Shown here: positions 16,782 through 26,766 of the stretch, piece by piece | Layout of the letters: every line of letters begins with the position of its first letter | How positions within the stretch are numbered: the stretch's first letter is position 1 | Assembly: GCF_003060825.1 (NCBI RefSeq) | Contig: NZ_CP028922.1 | Span: forward strand, 1,856,501-1,920,500 | DNA: 64,000 nt | From: Paenibacillus sp. CAA11 | GTDB taxonomy: Bacteria > Bacillota > Bacilli > Paenibacillales > Paenibacillaceae | Reading direction: 5' to 3' | The notes under the pieces: generated by a model | Database searches by the model: none | Seen by the model: only the letters and a program-made list of their open reading frames with translations | Told to the model about the DNA's origin: nothing | Program-made: the position numbers and the translations under genes

Positions 16782-18023
16782 TTAAGAGAAGGGTCTATTG
16801 TCTGTGTTGCCTTCTCTAGAATCGGCATTGACTTTGAAGGTGGATGTGCTTGGTGTAATCCCCCGCCAGGAGAGATAGGTCCACATGCGAAGCAATCTCT
16901 CAATGGGGCCATTGCGGAATTTAGTCAGCCACAGCCTGCTGATGAGCGCTTGAATCAAATAGATGATGATAGCGAAGCCGATGCCTGCAACCACTCCAAC
17001 TTTTCCAAAGAGGCCTAAGCCATATCCGTAAAATATTGTAGTACAGATCACGGTTTGCATTAAATAGTTGGTCATCGACATGCGTCCAATCGCTTCAAAT
17101 TGGCGAATGGGCTGTGAATCCGATGAGAAATAAGAAAATACATAGGCGAATAAGTAGATGTAGCCCAAGCTGAGCATCTCACCTCCCAGCATAATCAGTG
17201 AGGAGCTGAAGTTCGATGTGTACAATACCCCAATGGCTTTTAGAATCAGGGCAGCTGGTAGTATCCATATAATTCTCTTGGCATATAAGGCCCGTTCCGC
17301 CTTAGGCTGGCTAAAGCGCTGCTTCTTGGCAGCCGCCATGCCAAACAAAAACATAGGAGCAGTAACCAAAGGCACTAGCACTACTAGAATCAAAGCCTCG
17401 CTTGTAGAAAGGCCGAGAGGATCTACGTTATTGCGGTGAAACATGATTTCATGATAGGAGCCTTCACGATTAACATGGATTGTCTGCTCAATATATTTAT
17501 CCATAGATTGTTCCTTTGCGGGAGTGGCAGAGTCTTCACCATATATCATGACAGTCATAAGCGAGATAAGGACAATCCCCCAGATCAGCAGTGTTTTAGG
17601 TTTGCGGTTAATAAACAGAAGTAGAAAGAAACCAATCATACCATAGGCAAATAAGATATCTCCTTCCCACAGTAAGTAGGAATGCATAAACCCTGCCGCA
17701 ATTAGAAACAAGAAGCGCCGTATAAGATAACGCCTATATTTTAACCCTTTGGCAGCGAGGCTGTCTTTCATTTTAATCAGGCTGTATCCGAATAAGAAGG
17801 TAAAGATCGGCATAAAGCTGTCTTCAACGAAGATGCGGAGAATTTGATGAAACGATTGATCCCAGAAGGAAGGATTGAAATACTCCAGCTTTTCCTTTCC
17901 ATACATTCCGTATTGAAATATCAGCATATTGGCCATCAGAATACCAAGTAAGCTAAATCCTCGTAGAGCATCGACCAGCGTTACTCTTCCTTTAGACCCC
18001 AGTCCGTTATGACTATTTGTCAT
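16782..18023 (-). CDS. DUF418 family multi-pass membrane protein
   Basis: A 413 aa integral membrane protein with about nine or ten hydrophobic helices. The N terminus RVTLVDALRGFSLLGILMANM is the hallmark of the DUF418/YeiB family (distantly related to acyltransferase-3 membrane proteins), and the C-terminal half carries the conserved FEAIGRMSMTNYLMQTVICT. The substrate is unknown; such proteins are proposed to act in membrane transport or surface modification. It is the only minus-strand gene in the window. GAGGTGAT lies correctly upstream of its ATG. It is divergent from the two-component system at 18161, so control by that system is possible but not shown. Confidence 0.88.
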   Translation of the reverse strand: MTNSHNGLGSKGRVTLVDALRGFSLLGILMANMLIFQYGMYGKEKLEYFNPSFWDQSFHQILRIFVEDSFMPIFTFLFGYSLIKMKDSLAAKGLKYRRYLIRRFLFLIAAGFMHSYLLWEGDILFAYGMIGFFLLLFINRKPKTLLIWGIVLISLMTVMIYGEDSATPAKEQSMDKYIEQTIHVNREGSYHEIMFHRNNVDPLGLSTSEALILVVLVPLVTAPMFLFGMAAAKKQRFSQPKAERALYAKRIIWILPAALILKAIGVLYTSNFSSSLIMLGGEMLSLGYIYLFAYVFSYFSSDSQPIRQFEAIGRMSMTNYLMQTVICTTIFYGYGLGLFGKVGVVAGIGFAIIIYLIQALISRLWLTKFRNGPIERLLRMWTYLSWRGITPSTSTFKVNADSREGNTDNRPFS

Positions 18024-18160
18024 TTTCTATCACCTCGGTTCCAGCATAAAGTCTGCTGCTTAACGGAACTCAAATAAATGTCTAACAATATCTTAATTTT
18101 GAGAATAATTGTTTAGCTCCTGTTAAGCTTCCTCTGCTACGATAAGGGGGGTGAGGAAAT

Positions 18161-18877
18161 TTGAACAATACAAAGATACTAATCATTGAAGATGAACAGG
18201 CAATTGTAAGCATGCTGGAAATGGTGCTCCGCAAGGAGGGGTTTACCCATATTATGTCCGCATCAACCTGTGAGGAGGGGCTAACGCTCATGGAGCGGGA
18301 TGCAGCAGAGATCGTACTGCTGGATGTGATGCTGCCGGACGGAACAGGATTTGATCTCTGCCCGAAAATTCGAGCCCTTGGGGAGCCTCATATTATTTTC
18401 TTAACAGCACGGTCTTCTGATTTGGATGTCCTGACAGGCTTTGCTATCGGAGGGGACGATTATGTAACCAAGCCCTTTAACCCCCTTGAAATTGCGGCAA
18501 GGATCAAGGCGAGGCTTCGCCGGCCAGGATTCACTCCATTCTCTGCTTCAGCCTCAGTTGTCTCCAGGTACGCCTATGACCGATTTGTTGTGGATGAAAC
18601 CGCGGGGGAGCTTGTAGTCGATGGAGAGCCGGTTGGCTGTCCTGCACAGGTTTTCCAGCTGCTGCTTTTCTTCTGTAAGAATCCCGGTATAGTGTTCTCT
18701 AAAGCTCAGCTATATGAAGCGGTATGGGGGATGGACGGGCTTGGAGACGACAACACGGTTATGGTGCATATCAGAAGAATACGTGAGCGGATTGAGCGGG
18801 ACCCCAGTCAGCCGGAATATTTACTGACCGTACGCGGCCTCGGATACAAGCTGATTAAACCAAGGGGGACCGTATGA
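18161..18877 (+). CDS. OmpR/PhoB-family response regulator
   Basis: DNA-binding response regulator of 238 aa. The receiver domain has acidic residues ED at 10-11, phospho-acceptor D55 in LLDVMLPDG, and the conserved Lys in YVTKPFNP. The C-terminal winged helix (about 130-235) shows VFSKAQLYEAVWGMDGLGDDNTVMVHIRRIRERIE and TVRGLGYKL, typical of the OmpR family. The TTG start at 18161 follows an excellent GGGGGGTGAGG. It overlaps the histidine kinase gene by four bases. Targets are unknown; the divergent DUF418 gene is one candidate. Confidence 0.95.
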   Translation: MNNTKILIIEDEQAIVSMLEMVLRKEGFTHIMSASTCEEGLTLMERDAAEIVLLDVMLPDGTGFDLCPKIRALGEPHIIFLTARSSDLDVLTGFAIGGDDYVTKPFNPLEIAARIKARLRRPGFTPFSASASVVSRYAYDRFVVDETAGELVVDGEPVGCPAQVFQLLLFFCKNPGIVFSKAQLYEAVWGMDGLGDDNTVMVHIRRIRERIERDPSQPEYLLTVRGLGYKLIKPRGTV

Positions 18878-20661
18878 AGATTCATCGAAGAATGACGTTT
18901 CATTTTACATATCAGCTGTTGCTTTCTGCGGTCTTTATGGCTATCGTGCTAATCGTTATTTTCTTTGTAATCCTGCAAAAAGTCAGCAACGATGATCTTC
19001 GCAAAAACTTCCCTGTTGGAGCACTTGACATGATTGTAACCGAGACGCTTGTAGATGGGAACGATGTACATCTTCCAAGCTATTGGAGAACTACATTAGA
19101 TAACAGAGAGATGTGGCTGCAAATTGTTAACATGGAAGGAGATGTCATTCTCGAGGCAGGCAAAGCAGGAGTGAATTTCCCGCATAAATATTCGGTCCGA
19201 GAAATGCTTGATATTCAGGAAAAGAAGCAAAGGGGCTCTTATCAGATTGAATCACAGCTGGACACCTCGAGCCAGAAGCCGGTTCTATTTCTTCTAGGGT
19301 ATGAGAGTTCTACTCAGGAACTGGTGAACAGCTGGTTTAGCGAATATCAAAACAAAGGGCTCGTCCGAGAGGATCGTCAAGGGGCGCTGGAGCGTGCTTT
19401 GGAAGCTTCGGAGGCTTATATCCATGTTATAGATACGCAAGGGACCATTGTTCAGCGGCTTGGTCATCTTGAAGATCAAGAAGATCAGAACAAGAAGGTT
19501 TATCATCCGCTCGAAATTATAGCGATGCAGAACCAGCCTGGGAACTATGATACCTCCATAGCCGTACATCGTGATCTTTCATCCGGGAAAACATGGATAG
19601 CGCATTTTCCGCGATTGGAAAATGAAGAGAGCCAGCCCATCATGCAGAACCTCATTTGGTTTCTTGTGGGTATTGGAGCTGCCATGTTTCTGATCATACT
19701 AAGTGTGACGATATGGCACGGCTACCGGTATGGAGGTCCGCTGCTGCTGTTTAGCGGTTGGTTCGAACGGATGGGACAGGGCAGATATGATGAAGTTTTT
19801 ACGGAGAAGGATAAAAAGCGGGTGTTTCGCAAGAACGGTAAGCTTCGAATTAAGTACCGCCTATATAGGGAAGCGATCCATTCCTTCTATGCTATGGCAC
19901 ATAAATTGGCGGAGATAGAAAGGGAGCGGAAGCGGCTGGATCAGAGCCGGGAAGAGTGGATGTCCGGTATTTCCCATGACCTCCGCACACCGCTTGCCAG
20001 TATCCAAGGATACGGTTATATGCTGGAGAAATCTCCGGGTGAATGGAGCCGCGAAGAGCTTGAAGAGATGGGGACAGTCATCCGTCAAAAGAGTGATTAC
20101 ATGCTCTCTATGATCTCGGATTTCTCGCTCTTCCTCAAGCTTAGAAGCGTCGATGAGGCATATTCCCGCAGGGAACGGCTGGAATTGGGAGAACTTGTGC
20201 GTAGAGCCGTGCTCAAGTATGTTAATGATGCGACGATCGGCCATGCTGAATTTGACTATCAAGAAAGCAATAAGGAAATTTGGCTGCTTGCCGACCCTAA
20301 CGGGATAAAGAGGTTGATGGATAACCTGTTGTCCAATAGCATCAAGCATAATCCTGACGGAGTCCAGGTAACGGTCAGCACAGGTATAGCTAGTCAGAAC
20401 GCCTTTATTCGAGTTGCCGATAATGGGAGCGGAATGGACGAGATGACGAAGGACAACTTGTTTGAGAGGTACTACCGGGGAACCAACACCTCGGAGTCGA
20501 CCGAGGGCTCGGGACTTGGCATGAGCATTGCCAAAGCCATTGTGCAAGCAGCTGGGGGCAGCATCCGGGTTGAATCCGAGCTTGGAAGAGGCACCGAGAT
20601 CACGGTTCTTCTCCCGCTAGAACCTCCAGCTTTCAAGGAATCAAAGTCAGAACCCGCATGA
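18874..20661 (+). CDS. Two-component sensor histidine kinase
   Basis: A 595 aa kinase partnered with the preceding regulator. Membrane helices at about 10-33 and 252-276 frame a ~215 residue extracellular sensor region. Cytoplasmic elements follow: H box SGISHDLRTPLASIQGY with phospho-His368, N box DNLLSNSIKHNP, G1 VADNGSGMD, F box LFERYYRG and G2 GSGLGMSIAKAIV. The start overlaps the regulator stop (ATGA). The sensor domain is not one I recognise, so the signal is unknown. No target operon other than the divergent DUF418 gene is adjacent. Confidence 0.95.
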   Translation: MKIHRRMTFHFTYQLLLSAVFMAIVLIVIFFVILQKVSNDDLRKNFPVGALDMIVTETLVDGNDVHLPSYWRTTLDNREMWLQIVNMEGDVILEAGKAGVNFPHKYSVREMLDIQEKKQRGSYQIESQLDTSSQKPVLFLLGYESSTQELVNSWFSEYQNKGLVREDRQGALERALEASEAYIHVIDTQGTIVQRLGHLEDQEDQNKKVYHPLEIIAMQNQPGNYDTSIAVHRDLSSGKTWIAHFPRLENEESQPIMQNLIWFLVGIGAAMFLIILSVTIWHGYRYGGPLLLFSGWFERMGQGRYDEVFTEKDKKRVFRKNGKLRIKYRLYREAIHSFYAMAHKLAEIERERKRLDQSREEWMSGISHDLRTPLASIQGYGYMLEKSPGEWSREELEEMGTVIRQKSDYMLSMISDFSLFLKLRSVDEAYSRRERLELGELVRRAVLKYVNDATIGHAEFDYQESNKEIWLLADPNGIKRLMDNLLSNSIKHNPDGVQVTVSTGIASQNAFIRVADNGSGMDEMTKDNLFERYYRGTNTSESTEGSGLGMSIAKAIVQAAGGSIRVESELGRGTEITVLLPLEPPAFKESKSEPA

Positions 20662-20702
20662 TTAGCCGTAGTCTTCCATAGCTGAATCATATGAATGCTT
20701 AC

Positions 20703-20731
20703 TTGCATCCGCTTTTCACTTATGATATAGT
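20703..20731 (+). promoter_or_regulatory. Sigma-A promoter of rpsB-tsf
   Basis: TTGCAT at 20703-20708 and TATAGT at 20726-20731 are separated by exactly 17 bases, a near-consensus housekeeping promoter. It would start transcription near 20738 and leave a leader of about 120 bases before rpsB. The leader contains the palindrome CTGCAGTGCAG and other short repeats that could fold, as autoregulatory ribosomal-protein leaders do, but I do not recognise a known motif. Confidence 0.8.
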
Positions 20732-20859
20732 AATTGACGGTGTTAAAACGCACGCCGATCGATTTCGTGAAGGGTGCTTTCTGCAGTGCAGAGAGTCTTG
20801 ACGGAAGATGACACCGGCGGAGGGAGCATCAAATAAAACCAATTAGGAGGTGCGTGAAG

Positions 20860-21558
20860 ATGGCAGTAATCTCCATGAAACAACTGCTTGAGGCAGGCGT
20901 TCACTTCGGTCACCAAACTCGTCGTTGGAACCCGAAAATGGATCGTTATATCTTCACTGAAAGAAACGGTATTTACATTATCGACTTGCAAAAAACAGTT
21001 AAAAAGGTCGAGGAAGCTTACAACTTTGTAAAGAGCATTGCTGAAGAGAACGGAACAATTCTGTTCGTAGGTACTAAGAAGCAAGCCCAAGACTCTGTTA
21101 AAGAAGAAGCTGAACGCGCTGGTCAATTCTACATTAACCAACGTTGGCTCGGTGGTACTCTGACCAACTTCCAAACCATTCAAAAGCGGATCGACCGCTT
21201 GAAGAAGCTTGAAGCTTGGGAAGAAGACGGTACTTTCGCAGTACTGCCTAAGAAAGAAGTTATCCTTCTCCGCAAAGAGAAAGAGCGTCTTGAGAAATTC
21301 CTGGGCGGCATCAAGAACATGAAGGGCTTGCCAAGTGCACTCTTCGTTATCGACCCTCGTAAAGAGCGTATCGCTGTTGCGGAAGCTCGTAAATTGGGTA
21401 TCCCAATCGTTGGTATCGTAGACACGAACTGCGATCCGGACGAAATCGACTACGTAATCCCAGGCAATGACGATGCAATCCGCGCCGTGAAATTGCTGAC
21501 TGGTAAGATGGCGGATGCCGTAATCGAATCTCACCAAGGTGAGCAAACAGCTGAATAA
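20860..21558 (+). CDS. rpsB: 30S ribosomal protein S2
   Basis: Structural protein of the small ribosomal subunit, needed for S1-type mRNA interaction and late 30S assembly. 232 aa; the N terminus [27 protein letters not shown] and [18 protein letters not shown] are unmistakable. The ATG at 20860 was chosen over GTG at 20854 because AGGAGGTG at 20845-20852 is seven bases before the ATG. Codon use is biased as in highly expressed genes. Partner gene tsf follows, as in most bacteria, separated by a terminator-like hairpin. Confidence 0.99.
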   Translation: MAVISMKQLLEAGVHFGHQTRRWNPKMDRYIFTERNGIYIIDLQKTVKKVEEAYNFVKSIAEENGTILFVGTKKQAQDSVKEEAERAGQFYINQRWLGGTLTNFQTIQKRIDRLKKLEAWEEDGTFAVLPKKEVILLRKEKERLEKFLGGIKNMKGLPSALFVIDPRKERIAVAEARKLGIPIVGIVDTNCDPDEIDYVIPGNDDAIRAVKLLTGKMADAVIESHQGEQTAE

Positions 21559-21591
21559 TAGCTGTTATCTATAAAGTGATAAATTAAATGA

Positions 21592-21637
21592 AAAGGGTGG
21601 TTGGTAGGTGCAATAAACCTCTCACTACCCTTTTTTT
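21592..21637 (+). terminator. Terminator or attenuator between rpsB and tsf
   Basis: AAAGGGTGGT pairs with ACTACCCTTT (one G-U pair), with an inner AGGT/ACCT stem, followed directly by a run of seven T. This is a standard intrinsic terminator. Because tsf follows in the same direction with no obvious promoter of its own, it probably attenuates rather than fully stops transcription. Confidence 0.75.
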
Positions 21638-21694
21638 AAAGGAAAAAATGAAGGGGCCTGTAAGCCTCTTACCACGACAATGGAGGTTATTTAA

Positions 21695-22345
21695 ATGGCA
21701 GTCGATGCAAAATCCGTAAAAGAATTGCGTGAAAAAACCGGCGCTGGTATGCTGGATTGTAAGAAAGCACTGGAAGAGGCAAATGGTGATCTGACCAAAG
21801 CCGCTGAATTGCTTCGTGAAAAAGGCTTGGCAGCAGCTGCAAACAAAGCTGGCCGTGTAGCTACTGAGGGTGTAGTTGAATCTTACATCCATGGCGGCGG
21901 ACGCATTGGTGTTCTGGTTGAAATCAACTGTGAAACTGACTTCGTTGCAAAGACAGATCAATTCAAAGAGTTCGCTCGTGACGTAGCTATGCACATTGCT
22001 GCAGCAAGCCCTCGCTATGTTCGTCGTGAAGAAGTGCCTCAAGAAGAAGTGGATAAGGAAAAAGAAATCCTTAAGGCACAAGCTCTGAACGAAGGCAAGC
22101 CTGAGAAGATCGTTGAGAAGATGGTTGAAGGTCGTATTGGTAAATTCTACGAAGAATACTGCCTGCTTGAGCAGCCTTTCGTAAAAGATCCAGACAAAAC
22201 AATCGCTACGCTGATCAATGAGAAAATCAGCACTATTGGTGAGAACATTTCTGTCCGTCGTTTTGTTCGTTATGAACTTGGTGAAGGCCTTGAGAAGAAA
22301 GTTGATAACTTCGTAGAAGAAGTTATGGCTCAAGTTAAGAAATAA
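21695..22345 (+). CDS. tsf: Elongation factor Ts
   Basis: EF-Ts exchanges GDP for GTP on EF-Tu. The N-terminal UBA-like domain ([38 protein letters not shown]) and the core [23 protein letters not shown] are diagnostic. At 216 aa it is a short form compared with the roughly 290 aa B. subtilis protein, with one reduced core subdomain, but ends cleanly and is not truncated. TGGAGGT precedes the ATG. Confidence 0.98.
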   Translation: MAVDAKSVKELREKTGAGMLDCKKALEEANGDLTKAAELLREKGLAAAANKAGRVATEGVVESYIHGGGRIGVLVEINCETDFVAKTDQFKEFARDVAMHIAAASPRYVRREEVPQEEVDKEKEILKAQALNEGKPEKIVEKMVEGRIGKFYEEYCLLEQPFVKDPDKTIATLINEKISTIGENISVRRFVRYELGEGLEKKVDNFVEEVMAQVKK

Positions 22346-22382
22346 GAACACACTATACTTACATTGAAATATCTATGAGGAT

Positions 22383-22408
22383 GGAACACGCTGTGTTCCT
22401 TCTTTTTT
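22383..22408 (+). terminator. Terminator-like hairpin between tsf and pyrH
   Basis: GGAACAC (22383-22389) pairs perfectly with GTGTTCC (22393-22399) across a three-base loop, followed by TTCTTTTTT. Probably a terminator with read-through into pyrH. Confidence 0.7.
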
Positions 22409-22410
22409 AA

Positions 22411-23180
<770 letters not shown>

Positions 23181-23181
<1 letters not shown>

Positions 23182-23735
23182 TGCCACAAACGGTGAAGAA
23201 GAATGCCGAGGAGCGTATGGAGAAAGCGATTCAGGCATTGAGAAGAGATTTGGCTACCCTTCGTGCAGGCAGAGCTACTCCAGCTTTGCTGGATCGCATT
23301 CAGGTTGAATATTATGGGGCAGCTACGCCGGTTAACCAGCTGGCGAACATCAATACGCCAGACTCACGCACACTGCTGATTCAGCCATGGGACAAATCGT
23401 CTATGGCTGACATCGAGAAAGCTATCATGAAGTCTGATTTGGGTCTTACTCCGGCTAATGATGGTAATGTCATTCGTCTTACCATCCCGCCGCTGACTGA
23501 AGAGCGGCGCCTGGAACTGGTGAAGATGACGAAGAAGCACGGTGAGGAAGCGAAGGTAGCAATTCGGAACATTCGTCGTGATGCGAATGATGACATCAAG
23601 AAGATGGAAAAAACTGAATTGTCCGAAGATGAATCCCGCAGACATCAGGATGACATCCAGAAGACAACAGACAAATATATCGCGGAAGTGGACAAAGTGC
23701 TCGCTGCGAAAGAAAAAGAGATTCTGGAAGTGTAA
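23181..23735 (+). CDS. frr: Ribosome recycling factor
   Basis: RRF, with EF-G, splits post-termination ribosomes. 184 aa, typical length; conserved [50 protein letters not shown] and [10 protein letters not shown] are present. It overlaps pyrH by one base, so translation is probably coupled. A terminator-like hairpin follows before uppS. Confidence 0.98.
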
Positions 23736-23782
23736 GAGACTTTAACCAGCCCCGCCGTAACGGTGGGGTTTGTCTCTTTTTC
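23734..23782 (+). terminator. Terminator-like hairpin between frr and uppS
   Basis: A nested stem: AAGAGAC/GTCTCTT outside and CCCCGCCG/CGGTGGGG inside (one G-U), ending in CTCTTTTTC. It sits 22 bases before the uppS start. Likely an attenuating terminator. Confidence 0.7.
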
Positions 23783-23804
23783 ATCACTGCTTGGAGGAAA
23801 TAGA

Positions 23805-24572
23805 ATGATCAATTTATTGCGGTCCTTATGGAAATCTGATCAGCCTCGCAAGACTGTGAGCTTGCAGCATGACAATATTCCCGAACATGTGGCCATCATT
23901 ATGGACGGTAACGGACGTTGGGCCAACCGCCGGGGGCTACCGCGGATTATTGGCCATCAGAACGGCATGAAAGCTGTGAAGAGGGCTACGATTGCAGCGG
24001 ACGAAATCGGCGTCAAGTATTTAACGATGTATGCTTTTTCTACAGAGAATTGGAAGCGTCCTAAAGACGAAGTGGATTTTCTCATGCGTTTGCCGCAAGA
24101 GTTTCTGGCGATAGAATTGGATGAGCTTGTAGAGAAGAATGTCCAGGTCAGGATGATGGGCCATACGGACCAGCTCCCGTCCTATACCATTGCGGCCATG
24201 GAAGAAGCTGCTGAACGGACAAAAGACAACACAGGTCTGGTGCTGAACTTTGCACTTAACTATGGTTCCCGAAGAGAAATTGCGGACAGTGTCAAGTCAC
24301 TATGCAATGAAATTCAGGCAGGGCAGCTGAGTCTTGATGATATTACGGAAGACCATATCACTTCTCACCTTCTGTCTGCAGGAATTCCTGATCCTGATCT
24401 GTTGATCCGTACCGGCGGAGAGCTTCGACTCAGCAATTTCATGCTCTGGCAGCTGGCTTACAGTGAGCTTGTATTCTCAGATATTTATTGGCCAGAGTTT
24501 GGGAGAGAACATCTGCTTGAGGCAGTAGCGGAGTTTCAGCAGCGGACGCGCAGATACGGCGGATTAACGTAG
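23805..24572 (+). CDS. uppS: Undecaprenyl diphosphate synthase
   Basis: UppS condenses isopentenyl diphosphate onto farnesyl diphosphate to make the C55 lipid carrier for peptidoglycan and wall polymers. 255 aa; signature motifs are IIMDGNGRWANRRG (catalytic Asp), GHQNGMKAVKR, YAFSTENWKRP and RTGGELRLSNFMLWQLAYSE. The ATG at 23805 follows TTGGAGGAAA; upstream in-frame codons reach into the terminator and are not coding. Confidence 0.98.
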   Translation: MINLLRSLWKSDQPRKTVSLQHDNIPEHVAIIMDGNGRWANRRGLPRIIGHQNGMKAVKRATIAADEIGVKYLTMYAFSTENWKRPKDEVDFLMRLPQEFLAIELDELVEKNVQVRMMGHTDQLPSYTIAAMEEAAERTKDNTGLVLNFALNYGSRREIADSVKSLCNEIQAGQLSLDDITEDHITSHLLSAGIPDPDLLIRTGGELRLSNFMLWQLAYSELVFSDIYWPEFGREHLLEAVAEFQQRTRRYGGLT

Positions 24573-24589
24573 CGGACGGAGGTAGTTAT

Positions 24590-25390
24590 TTGAAACAGCG
24601 ACTAATTACAGGTGTTTTAGCCGGTGTGTTTTTTTTAGGACTTTGTTTGATCGGCGGAATGCCTTACCAACTATTAATTATGCTAATGGCTCTTGTCGGC
24701 TATTATGAATTTGTCAAAATGACACAGCTTCCTTCATTTGGAGGAACAGCCTTAATTGGATATGCTGGTGTCTTTCTATATTTGTTCCCTTGGAATCGAG
24801 TGGATATGCCAGAGGGCTGGGACGTGACCCGGCTTACCTGGCTTCTGATGCTGTTATTTATGTCAGTTACGGTGTTTACTAAGAACCGGATAACCATTAA
24901 GGAGGCCTCCTTATTATTTTTAGGGGCAGTCTATATCGGCATCGGGTTCTCTTATATATCACAATCCCGAGTTACCGAGGACGGGAATGGACTGTTCTGG
25001 ACCTTTCTGCTGCTTGTATCCATTTGGGGAAGTGATGCCGGTGCTTACTTTACAGGAAAGGCGATCGGCAAAACCAAGCTGTGGCCAGCGATCAGTCCCA
25101 ACAAGACTGTGGAAGGCGCGATTGGCGGAGTGGTTATTGCCATTGTAATTTCCGTTATATTTGCGGTGTTCTCAGGCGGCCTCCTGTCGATTCCAAGAGC
25201 TGTTCTAGTGGGGTTAGCTGCAGCGGTTGTAGGCCAAATCGGCGATTTGATTCAATCGGCTTACAAACGAGTCTACGGGATTAAGGATTCAGGTAAAATA
25301 CTACCGGGGCATGGAGGCATATTAGACCGGTGTGACAGCTGGATTACGGTCTTCCCATTTGTTCATCTTGTGATGCTGCTGCCGTTCTGA
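24590..25390 (+). CDS. cdsA: Phosphatidate cytidylyltransferase
   Basis: CdsA makes CDP-diacylglycerol from phosphatidate and CTP, the branch point of phospholipid synthesis. 266 aa integral membrane protein with about eight helices; the C terminus carries the family signature (DLIQSAYKRVYGIKDSGKILPGHGGILDRCDS). The TTG start has GGAGGTAG upstream. It follows uppS by 17 bases, as in B. subtilis. Confidence 0.97.
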   Translation: MKQRLITGVLAGVFFLGLCLIGGMPYQLLIMLMALVGYYEFVKMTQLPSFGGTALIGYAGVFLYLFPWNRVDMPEGWDVTRLTWLLMLLFMSVTVFTKNRITIKEASLLFLGAVYIGIGFSYISQSRVTEDGNGLFWTFLLLVSIWGSDAGAYFTGKAIGKTKLWPAISPNKTVEGAIGGVVIAIVISVIFAVFSGGLLSIPRAVLVGLAAAVVGQIGDLIQSAYKRVYGIKDSGKILPGHGGILDRCDSWITVFPFVHLVMLLPF

Positions 25391-25435
25391 TTGGGCCACA
25401 CAAGTACATATCACATTTAAGCCACGAGGTGAATT

Positions 25436-26575
25436 ATGAAAAAGCTAGCCCTAGTGGGCTCTACGGGTTCCATCGGGACACAGACCCTGGATGTCGTTGA
25501 TAAGTATCCGGAACAATTTCAGATAGAAGGTTTGGCAGCAGGCTCCAATGTGAGCCTTTTTTTGGAGCAGCTGCACCGCTTCAAACCGAAAAAGGCGTCC
25601 GTAGGAACCAAACAGCTGGCGGACGAGCTTCGTCCATTGCTTCCAGCTGGAGTGGAACTGTTTTATGGAGAAGAGGGGCTGGTTGAGGTTGCTGCCGGGA
25701 CGGATGCGGATATGGTGGTAACGGCGGTGATGGGCAGCGTGGGACTGCGCTCCACGCTTGCGGCCATTGACGAAGGAAAAACCATTGGGCTCGCTAACAA
25801 GGAGACATTGGTCACCGCTGGTCATCTGGTGACGTCGCTTGCCAAGAAGAAGGGGGTTTCCCTGCTTCCAATCGACAGCGAGCATTCGGCCATATTTCAA
25901 TGTTTGAATGGCGAACACCGTAAAGAAGTCCAGCAAATTACGCTTACTGCATCTGGCGGATCATTCCGGCATTTGACCCGTGATGAATTGGCTTCTGTTA
26001 CGGTCGAGGATGCACTGAGGCATCCAAACTGGTCGATGGGGGCCAAAATTACAATTGATTCTGCGACGATGGTGAATAAAGGACTGGAGGTCATTGAGGC
26101 ACACTGGTTGTTTGACGCGCCTTATGATCAGATAGGTGTGCTGCTGCACCCGGAAAGCATCATTCACTCTTATGTTGAATTTGTAGATGGAAGCATTGTA
26201 GCACAGCTGGGAAGCCCTGATATGCGAGTACCTATTCAATATGCGCTTACGTATCCGGAACGCTGGCCATCTCCGGCGAAACGTCTTTCTTTAGCGGAGC
26301 TTGGAAGCCTGCATTTCAAGGAAATGGATTACAATAGGTTCCCATGTTTAAGACTGGCCTTCGAATGTGGTAGAATAGGTGGTACAGCCACCACCGTGTT
26401 TAACGCGGCCAATGAAGTTGCAGTGGCCCGTTTTCTGAATCGGGATATTTCATTCCTGCGGATCGAGTCTCTTATTGAAGAGGTGCTGGGCAAACATGAT
26501 GTACAGGCAGAGCCGGATCTCGACAGTATTCAGGCTGCAGATGTCTGGGCAAGAGAACTGGCAGTTCGTTTGTAA
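25436..26575 (+). CDS. dxr: 1-deoxy-D-xylulose 5-phosphate reductoisomerase
   Basis: Dxr converts DXP to 2-C-methyl-D-erythritol 4-phosphate with NADPH, in the MEP isoprenoid route that ultimately feeds UppS. 379 aa; NADPH site GSTGSIGTQTLDVV, ANKETLVTAG, the metal/substrate residues in PIDSEHSAIFQ, TASGGSFR and WSMGAKITIDSATMVNKGLEVIEAHWLF are present. CACGAGGTG lies before the ATG. The gene is followed by a 191-base gap before rseP in which I see no clear element beyond the rseP ribosome-binding site. Confidence 0.98.
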   Translation: MKKLALVGSTGSIGTQTLDVVDKYPEQFQIEGLAAGSNVSLFLEQLHRFKPKKASVGTKQLADELRPLLPAGVELFYGEEGLVEVAAGTDADMVVTAVMGSVGLRSTLAAIDEGKTIGLANKETLVTAGHLVTSLAKKKGVSLLPIDSEHSAIFQCLNGEHRKEVQQITLTASGGSFRHLTRDELASVTVEDALRHPNWSMGAKITIDSATMVNKGLEVIEAHWLFDAPYDQIGVLLHPESIIHSYVEFVDGSIVAQLGSPDMRVPIQYALTYPERWPSPAKRLSLAELGSLHFKEMDYNRFPCLRLAFECGRIGGTATTVFNAANEVAVARFLNRDISFLRIESLIEEVLGKHDVQAEPDLDSIQAADVWARELAVRL

Positions 26576-26766
26576 CCCACCCATAAGTCTTTGGTAAGCG
26601 GAATTCTCCTAATGGGAAATTGGTGCTTAGGGCAAGATGATTTGTCTATCGCCCTGGTGTGGCAAATTATAATTACCTACATCGGTTCAATCCTTGAGGA
26701 CCGCCGAATATGGTTGTATCAGGAAGGACAAGGCAGACCTTAACCTAAAAGGAGAGTGCTATCAAT

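Noticed and set aside
20743-22351. Two long minus-strand frames opposite rpsB (267 codons) and tsf (255 codons)
   Set aside because: Both mirror strongly codon-biased ribosomal/translation genes; composition is Phe/Cys/Ser-rich and unlike a real protein.
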